From the NCBI RefSeq assembly GCF_002585305.1, contig NZ_NUNF01000041.1:95117-116505 (forward strand): a stretch of 21,389 bases of DNA, written 5' to 3'. The stretch is from Bacillus sp. AFS037270 (GTDB lineage Bacteria > Bacillota > Bacilli > Bacillales_B > DSM-18226). A program made the position numbers and the translations under genes. This document shows positions 15,820 through 21,389 of the stretch, piece after piece. Position 1 is the first letter of the stretch. Every line of letters starts with the position of its first letter. The notes under the pieces were generated by a model. The model searched no databases. It saw only the letters and a program-made list of their open reading frames with translations, and was not told the origin of the DNA.

Positions 15820-18800
15820 AAATCAAAAAAAAGTACTCGTCATTGGTTCAGGCCCGATTGTAATAGGGCAGGCAGCAGAATTTGACTATGCCGGAACACA
15901 AGCGTGTATCGCCTTAAAAGAAGAGGGAATTGAAGTTGTTCTTATTAATAACAATCCGGCCACGATTATGACTGATGAGGCAGTTGCCGATAAAGTATAT
16001 ATTGAACCTTTAAATGTAGAAACTATTGAGAAAATTATCCAAAAAGAACGTCCTGATGGAGTCATAGGTACACTTGGCGGTCAAACAGGATTAAATTTAA
16101 CCGTTGAGCTATTTGAACAGAAAATTTTAGAAAAATACAATGTTGAACTTTTAGGGACTTCGGTTGCATCCATTAAGAATGGTGAGGATCGCGAGAAGTT
16201 CCGTAACTTAATGTTAAAAATTGGTGAACCAATCCCAGAATCTGAAATCATTCATAGTTACGAAGAAGGCGTTCAGTTTGTTCAAAAAATCGGTTTCCCT
16301 GTCATCATCCGCCCAGCCTATACACTTGGGGGAGAGGGTGGAGGATTCGCTTATAACGATGAGGAACTTGAACTTGTGCTAAAAAAAGGTTTAGCCGCAA
16401 GCCCGATTCACCAAGTCTTAGTTGAAAAAAGCATTAAAGGCTGGAAAGAAATTGAATATGAGGTCATGAGAGATGCAAATGATACGTGCATCATTGTTTG
16501 TAATATGGAAAATATGGATCCCGTTGGAGTTCATACTGGAGATTCCATTGTTGTCGCCCCATCACAAACATTAACAGATGTTCAATATCAAATGCTGCGT
16601 GACGTTTCTATTAAAGTAATAAGAGAGTTAAAGATTATCGGTGGATGTAATATTCAGTTTGCGCTTCACCCGGAATCCAATCAATACTATATTATCGAGG
16701 TTAATCCAAGGGTAAGCCGTTCATCGGCGCTTGCTTCAAAGGCAACAGGATACCCGATCGCAAGGATGGCGGCAAAGTGTGCGATTGGTTATCATCTTGA
16801 TGAGATTGTGAACCCGATAACAGGTAATACGTTTGCTTCTTTTGAGCCAGCGATTGATTATATTGTGGTGAAACTGCCCCGCTTTCCATTTGACAAATTC
16901 CCTGAAGCAGACCGGACATTGGGAACACAAATGAAAGCAACAGGGGAAGTAATGGCAATCGACCGAACATTTGAAGGTGCTTTAAACAAAGCGATTCGCT
17001 CTATGGAAATGAATGTTTATGGTCTATGTCAAACAGCTTATGAGTCATTAGAAGAATCCTCTTTAATTGAATTGCTTCGTATAGCAAATGATAAGCGATT
17101 ATTTGTCATCGCGGAAGCGTTTAGAAGAGAGTTCACTCTTGAAAAAGTACAACAGCTGACAGAGATTGACCCGTGGTTTTTACACAAAATTAGCTCAATC
17201 GTTGCGTTAGAAAAGGAACTAGCATCCTATCAATGGAGTACCGTTCCAGTCGACCTGCTTAAAAGAGCCAAAAGAAATAATGTGGCCGATAAGTTATTAG
17301 CGCAAATTTATGAGATCCCGGAAAAACAAGTAAGACACAAGTGGAAAGAACTACAGTGGAAGCCGGGGTACAAAATGGTTGATACTTGTTCTGCTGAATT
17401 TGATGCCATTACACCTTACTATTATTCTACATGGCATGGTAGTGATGAGGTAGAAATCACAGATAAGAAAAAAATTCTTGTCATTGGTTCTGGTCCAATT
17501 CGTATTGGTCAAGGAATCGAATTTGATTATTGTTCTGTTCACGCGGCTAAAGCTCTCAAGAAAAAAGGTTTTGAAGCTGTTGTAATTAATAACAATCCTG
17601 AAACTGTAAGTACAGATTATTCGGTTGCCGACAGCTTGTATTTTGAACCGCTCGCTGCTGAAGATGTCTTACATGTAATTGAAAAAGAAAAAGTGGATGG
17701 CGTGTTAATCCAGTTTGGCGGTCAAACTGCTATCAATCTTGCTCATGATTTAGAAGAAGAAGGAATTAAGATTTTAGGAACAACAGTTAAAAATGTTGAC
17801 CGCTTAGAGGATCGTAAGGAATTTTATCAACTCCTGGATGAATTAGCGATTCCTCACATTGAAGGAAAAACAGTTTCGCAGCCTGATGAATTGATAGAAG
17901 CGGCTAACTCCTTGGGCTACCCAGTACTTGTTCGTCCATCCTATGTAATTGGCGGCCAGTCCATGTTTACGATTTATTCTGAACAAGAGCTAGTACAGTA
18001 CATTAACCAGCTTGAAGAAAATTCACATGCTGAAATGTGGCCTTTATTAGTTGATAAGTTCTTACCAGGGCTGGAATGTGAAATTGATGTCATCTGTGAT
18101 GGGGAAAATATTGTCGTACCCGGTATTTTTGAACATATTGAAAAAGCAGGGGTTCATTCCGGTGATAGTATTACAGTTTTTCCGCCAATCTCTTTATCTA
18201 GCAAAATAAAAGGAACATTAATTGATTATGCAGGCAGAATCGCAAAATCTGCTCCTGTTATTGGTATCATGAATATCCAATTTGTTATCTATGATGAAAC
18301 TGTTTATGTTCTGGAGGTAAATCCGCGTTCATCCCGTACAGTGCCGATTATTAGTAAGGTGACTGGCGTTCCGATGATTGAGTGGGCTACACGTGTTCAA
18401 TTAGGTGAATCCTTAACGGAATTGAGTCAAGATTTAGGGTTACTCGCCGAACCTGATTACTTTTCAGTAAAATCTCCTGTCTTTTCTTCTAGTAAGCTTA
18501 AAGGAGTCGATCATGTACTCGGACCGGAAATGAAGTCCACTGGAGAAGTACTCGGAATTGGTACTAACTATCAGGCAGCACTACAAAAATCTGTCCCTTT
18601 AATCAATGGAACTAAGGGAGAAGGGTATCTGCTATGTTCGATTTCAGATAGAGAAAAAACGGATAGTCTTGCTATTTTAAAGGAACTAGTAAAAGAAGAT
18701 TACAAGCTTGCGGCTACAGAAGGAACGGCTGAATTTCTAAAGTCCAATGGTCTCTCTGTAGAAATAGTGGTTCAAGACGAAAAAGATTTAAATAATATCT

Positions 18801-19042
18801 TCCGAAATAAACCAATTCTGGCCGTTATTAATATACCGAATCAAGGTCGAAATAAAAATAAATTTGGTTTCCATTTACGTGAATATGCAGTCCGCTATAA
18901 AGTACCGGTGTTCACACATCTAGATACCATTGAAACCACATTAGGCGTGCAAAAGAAGTTTGGAGCTGAATATGAAGTAAGGACGGTTAGTGAGTATTAC
19001 AAATATGAGAAAGAAGGTGCCGTTCATGTTAGAAGCAATTAA
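15806..19042 (+). CDS. carB: Carbamoyl-phosphate synthase, large subunit, arginine-specific
   Basis: CarB makes carbamoyl phosphate from bicarbonate, ammonia and two ATP. The 1078-residue protein shows the expected internal duplication: VLVIGSGPIVIGQAAEFDYAG near residue 10 and ILVIGSGPIRIGQGIEFDYCS near 556. Each copy carries an ATP-grasp domain with the pattern RPxYxxGG (RPAYTLGGEGGG; RPSYVIGGQS) and metal-binding ENPR/EVNPR segments. A C-terminal MGS-like regulatory domain spans about 940-1078. Several residues known in E. coli to bind UMP there look replaced (see findings), consistent with loss of pyrimidine control. ATG 15806 has GGGAGAG 7 nt upstream. The gene overlaps carA by 14 nt and argF by 17 nt. 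Confidence 0.95.
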   Translation: MPLNKNQKKVLVIGSGPIVIGQAAEFDYAGTQACIALKEEGIEVVLINNNPATIMTDEAVADKVYIEPLNVETIEKIIQKERPDGVIGTLGGQTGLNLTVELFEQKILEKYNVELLGTSVASIKNGEDREKFRNLMLKIGEPIPESEIIHSYEEGVQFVQKIGFPVIIRPAYTLGGEGGGFAYNDEELELVLKKGLAASPIHQVLVEKSIKGWKEIEYEVMRDANDTCIIVCNMENMDPVGVHTGDSIVVAPSQTLTDVQYQMLRDVSIKVIRELKIIGGCNIQFALHPESNQYYIIEVNPRVSRSSALASKATGYPIARMAAKCAIGYHLDEIVNPITGNTFASFEPAIDYIVVKLPRFPFDKFPEADRTLGTQMKATGEVMAIDRTFEGALNKAIRSMEMNVYGLCQTAYESLEESSLIELLRIANDKRLFVIAEAFRREFTLEKVQQLTEIDPWFLHKISSIVALEKELASYQWSTVPVDLLKRAKRNNVADKLLAQIYEIPEKQVRHKWKELQWKPGYKMVDTCSAEFDAITPYYYSTWHGSDEVEITDKKKILVIGSGPIRIGQGIEFDYCSVHAAKALKKKGFEAVVINNNPETVSTDYSVADSLYFEPLAAEDVLHVIEKEKVDGVLIQFGGQTAINLAHDLEEEGIKILGTTVKNVDRLEDRKEFYQLLDELAIPHIEGKTVSQPDELIEAANSLGYPVLVRPSYVIGGQSMFTIYSEQELVQYINQLEENSHAEMWPLLVDKFLPGLECEIDVICDGENIVVPGIFEHIEKAGVHSGDSITVFPPISLSSKIKGTLIDYAGRIAKSAPVIGIMNIQFVIYDETVYVLEVNPRSSRTVPIISKVTGVPMIEWATRVQLGESLTELSQDLGLLAEPDYFSVKSPVFSSSKLKGVDHVLGPEMKSTGEVLGIGTNYQAALQKSVPLINGTKGEGYLLCSISDREKTDSLAILKELVKEDYKLAATEGTAEFLKSNGLSVEIVVQDEKDLNNIFRNKPILAVINIPNQGRNKNKFGFHLREYAVRYKVPVFTHLDTIETTLGVQKKFGAEYEVRTVSEYYKYEKEGAVHVRSN

Positions 19043-20003
19043 TACGGACGGAAAAAGCATCAGCAATAAACAAACATTTAAAGGTATTGATTTTTTACAG
19101 CTAGCTGATTACAGTACCGATCAAGTCCTTTGTTTGCTAGATGAAGCGGTTGAATTAAAAAGAATGCAAAAACAAGGTAAACCCCATCCATTCTTAAGCG
19201 GGAAGGTATTGGGTATGATTTTTGAAAAATCCTCGACTCGCACAAGGGTTTCCTTTGAAGTAGGGATGCTGCAGTTAGGAGGACATGCAATCTTTTTAAG
19301 TTCAAGGGATATTCAGCTCGGCCGCGGCGAGAGCATTTCTGATACCGCGAAGGTATTGTCCCGTTATATTGATGGAATTATGATTCGAACATTTTCGCAT
19401 GAGTCTGTTGAAGAGTTAGCCTCTCATGCCACAGTACCAGTCATTAATGGATTAACAGACCTGCAGCACCCAACCCAGGTGCTTGCAGATTTGCTAACTA
19501 TCCTTGAGCATAAAGGGAAGTTGGCAGGCTTAAAGCTTTGTTATATTGGTGATGGAAATAATAATATGGCTCATTCTCTAATGGAAGGGGCCGTTAAAGT
19601 CGGGATGAATATCAGTATTGCAAGTCCTGCGGGCTATCTGCCTAATGAGGAAATTACTGAAAGAGCCATTCAAGCAGGCAAGGAAACGGGAAGCACGGTT
19701 ACAATTACAAATGATCCTTATGAAGCGATAAAGAATGCTGATGTGGTTGTCACAGATGTTTGGACCAGCATGGGGCAGGAAGAGGAAACTGCCATCCGTT
19801 TAAAAGCATTCCAAGGCTTTCAAGTCAATGAGGAATTATGCAGCCATGCGAATAACGATTTTATCTTTTTACATTGTTTACCGGCACACCGTGGTGAAGA
19901 AGTTACGAGTGAGATTATCGATGGACCACATTCAGTTGTATTCGATGAGGCTGAAAACCGTTTACACGCTCAAAAAGCAATTTTAAAACTTTTACTATCA
20001 TAA
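19026..20003 (+). CDS. argF: Ornithine carbamoyltransferase
   Basis: The enzyme joins carbamoyl phosphate and ornithine to citrulline. From ATG 19026 it has 325 residues. Hallmarks are the carbamoyl-phosphate loop STRTR (70-74), HPTQ (148-151), the ornithine-specific SMG loop in DVWTSMGQ (248-250) and the catalytic cysteine in HCLP (283-286). The SMG and HCLP elements identify ornithine, not aspartate, as substrate. AAGG at 19014-19017 is 8 nt before this ATG. The frame is open to 18990, but that ATG lacks a site and lies deeper in carB. It is the last gene of the operon. A catabolic ArgF/ArcB is possible in principle, but the operon context says biosynthetic. Confidence 0.95.
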   Translation: MLEAINTDGKSISNKQTFKGIDFLQLADYSTDQVLCLLDEAVELKRMQKQGKPHPFLSGKVLGMIFEKSSTRTRVSFEVGMLQLGGHAIFLSSRDIQLGRGESISDTAKVLSRYIDGIMIRTFSHESVEELASHATVPVINGLTDLQHPTQVLADLLTILEHKGKLAGLKLCYIGDGNNNMAHSLMEGAVKVGMNISIASPAGYLPNEEITERAIQAGKETGSTVTITNDPYEAIKNADVVVTDVWTSMGQEEETAIRLKAFQGFQVNEELCSHANNDFIFLHCLPAHRGEEVTSEIIDGPHSVVFDEAENRLHAQKAILKLLLS

Positions 20004-20028
20004 TGGGTTCCTTTTTTATGAGATGTGT

Positions 20029-20062
20029 TGTATAATCATTCTATCGAATGAATAAAAATCCA
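20029..20062. promoter_or_regulatory. argG promoter -10 with paired ARG boxes
   Basis: A perfect -10 TATAAT lies at 20031-20036; the -35 is poor (about 20008-20013). ARG box 1, TGTATAATCATTCT (20029-20042, 11 of 14 to the ArgR consensus), includes the -10. Box 2, TGAATAAAAATCCA (20049-20062), closely resembles the B. subtilis AhrC box and covers the predicted start region. Their centres are 20 bp apart, exactly as at argC. No convincing terminator separates argF from this site, so some read-through from the operon into argG is likely. Confidence 0.72.
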
Positions 20063-20091
20063 TAAAGTATTCAAGGAGAGTTAAGATAAAA

Positions 20092-21303
20092 ATGACTAAG
20101 GAAAAGATTGTATTAGCATACTCAGGCGGTTTAGATACATCTGTATCAGTAAAATGGATCCAAGAAAAGTACGGTTATGATGTAATTGCGTTGGGTTTAG
20201 ATGTCGGTGAAGGTAAAGACTTAGAAGCTATTAAAAATAAAGCATTAAAAGTTGGCGCTTCGAAAGCGTATATGATAGATGCAAAAGAATTGTTAGCAAA
20301 AGAATATATTTTACCAGCTTTAAAGGCTAATTGTTTATATGAAGGTAAATACCCGTTATCGTCAGCTCTATCAAGACCGCTTATTTCTAAATTATTGGTA
20401 GAAGTTGCGGAAAAAGAAGGAGCAACGGCTGTTGCCCACGGTTGTACAGGTAAAGGGAATGACCAAGTCCGCTTTGAGGTATCCATCCAAGCATTAAATC
20501 CTAGTTTAAAAGTGGTTGCACCTGTTCGTGAGTGGGGTATGACCCGTGACGAGGAAATTAAATACGCGGAAGAAAACGGAATTCCTATTCCAGTAAATTT
20601 AGACAATCCATTTTCCATTGATGCCAATATCTGGGGACGTGCCTGCGAGGCAGGAGTTCTCGAAGATCCATGGGCAGAAGCTCCAGAAGCAGCATTTGAC
20701 TGGACTAATCCAATTGAATTGACACCAGATGCACCTGAATATATTGAAATCGAATTTGAACAAGGGGTTCCTGTTGCACTGAATGGCGAAAAGCTTCCAC
20801 TTGTTCAGCTTATTGAAACACTTAATACGCTTGGCGGTAAGCATGGAGTAGGCCGTATCGACCATATTGAAAATAGATTAGTAGGGATTAAATCTAGAGA
20901 AGTGTACGAAAACCCTGCTGCATTAATTTTAATTAATGCTCATAGGGAATTAGAGTTTTTAACGCTAACTCGTGAGGTTACCCAATTTAAGACACAGGTT
21001 GAACAGCAAATGGCGAAGATTATTTATGAAGGTCTTTGGTACTCACCGATTAAACCAGCACTTGATGCTTTTATTGATGAGACACAAAAGGTAGTTTCTG
21101 GTACAATCCGTGTTAAATTGTTTAAAGGAACTCATACAGTGGTTGGACGTAAATCACCACACAGCCTTTACAATGAAGAATTAGCAACCTATGCTAAAGG
21201 TGATGCTTTTGATCATAATGCCGCTGTTGGCTTTATCAAGCTTTGGGGGCTGCCAACTAAGGTGTATTCTGAAGTAAATAACAAAGAAACGATTTTAAAA
21301 TAA
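20092..21303 (+). CDS. argG: Argininosuccinate synthase
   Basis: The enzyme ligates citrulline and aspartate with ATP to argininosuccinate, the seventh step of the pathway. The 403-residue length is standard. The N-type ATP pyrophosphatase loop AYSGGLDTS is at 9-17. The citrulline/aspartate-binding region with [16 protein letters not shown] (83-98) and [15 protein letters not shown] (115-129) is intact. The start ATG at 20092 follows AAGGAGAG with an 11-nt gap, slightly long. It has its own ARG-box promoter and is followed by a terminator. The usual partner argH does not follow within the remaining 86 nt. Confidence 0.96.
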   Translation: MTKEKIVLAYSGGLDTSVSVKWIQEKYGYDVIALGLDVGEGKDLEAIKNKALKVGASKAYMIDAKELLAKEYILPALKANCLYEGKYPLSSALSRPLISKLLVEVAEKEGATAVAHGCTGKGNDQVRFEVSIQALNPSLKVVAPVREWGMTRDEEIKYAEENGIPIPVNLDNPFSIDANIWGRACEAGVLEDPWAEAPEAAFDWTNPIELTPDAPEYIEIEFEQGVPVALNGEKLPLVQLIETLNTLGGKHGVGRIDHIENRLVGIKSREVYENPAALILINAHRELEFLTLTREVTQFKTQVEQQMAKIIYEGLWYSPIKPALDAFIDETQKVVSGTIRVKLFKGTHTVVGRKSPHSLYNEELATYAKGDAFDHNAAVGFIKLWGLPTKVYSEVNNKETILK

Positions 21304-21311
21304 TCCGGATT

Positions 21312-21345
21312 GCCCTCGAATCCATTTTCGGGGGCTCTCTTCTTT
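21312..21345 (+). terminator. Rho-independent terminator after argG (interrupted T tract)
   Basis: GCCCTCGAA (21312-21320) pairs with TTCGGGGGC (21327-21335) with one G-U; the loop is 6 nt. The tail TCTCTTCTTT is T-rich but broken by C, so some read-through is possible. Confidence 0.75.
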
Positions 21346-21369
21346 ATTGTAGATAAGAAAGTATAAAAA

Positions 21370-21375
21370 TTGACT
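21370..21375 (+). promoter_or_regulatory. Possible -35 element of the next, unseen gene
   Basis: TTGACT lies 14 nt before the window end. A matching -10 would fall outside the window, so this is only a hint that a new transcription unit (possibly argH) starts beyond. Confidence 0.2.
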
Positions 21376-21389
21376 TTGAGAATTGTCTA

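Noticed and set aside
19991..20024. Terminator between argF and argG
   Set aside because: Only a 6-bp AT-only stem (TCATAA/TTATGA) with a 12-nt loop is possible and no T tract follows it, so it is not a credible terminator.
1..21389. Novel defence, mobile or biosynthetic system
   Set aside because: All long reading frames belong to well-known transport or amino-acid biosynthesis families. No transposase, integrase, nuclease, toxin-antitoxin pair, CRISPR repeat or tRNA was seen.

Overview
The window looks like chromosomal DNA of a low-GC Gram-positive bacterium of the Bacillaceae (Bacillus/Neobacillus type). The signs are AT-rich intergenic DNA, strong AGGAGG-like ribosome binding sites, frequent TTG and GTG starts, a CcpA-type cre site, ARG boxes of the AhrC/ArgR kind, and the gene order argCJBD-carAB-argF known from Bacillus subtilis. 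Species assignment is inference only. No phage, transposase, CRISPR array, rRNA or tRNA was seen.

Layout. (1) Positions 1-1609, minus strand: a POT-family di/tripeptide:proton symporter with its own promoter, followed by a REP-like repeat cut off by the window start. (2) 1622-1745: an AT-rich gap with a long imperfect inverted repeat. (3) 1855-2767: a MerR-family regulator with a TipAS-type ligand domain, a classic 19-bp-spacer MerR promoter and an exceptionally strong terminator. (4) 2904-8653: a complete dipeptide ABC importer in the order ATPase, ATPase, binding lipoprotein, permease, permease, closed by a terminator. A second REP-like element and a GC-rich stem-loop lie between the binding-protein and permease genes. 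(5) 8698-10228: a two-gene shikimate unit, shikimate kinase plus type I 3-dehydroquinate dehydratase, with promoter and terminator. (6) 10261-20003: the arginine operon argC-argJ-argB-argD-carA-carB-argF. It makes citrulline from glutamate through the cyclic acetyl-ornithine route and includes a dedicated carbamoyl-phosphate synthase. (7) 20029-21345: argG with its own ARG-box-controlled promoter and a terminator. argH is not in the window.

How the parts work together. Two peptide uptake systems (POT and Dpp) sit beside an amino-acid biosynthesis block. ArgC/J/B/D recycle the acetyl group and make ornithine; CarAB supplies carbamoyl phosphate; ArgF and ArgG lead to argininosuccinate. Paired ARG boxes with the same 20-bp centre-to-centre spacing cover both the argC and argG promoters, so the two transcripts are probably co-repressed by arginine through ArgR/AhrC. 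A near-perfect cre about 94 bp upstream of the predicted argC start suggests a CcpA input.

I found no clearly novel multi-gene system. The most interesting observations are regulatory (ARG-box geometry and the cre site), the 3'-flanking REP-like repeat family, the inverted repeat at 1622-1745, and a CarB allosteric domain that appears to have lost UMP-binding residues.
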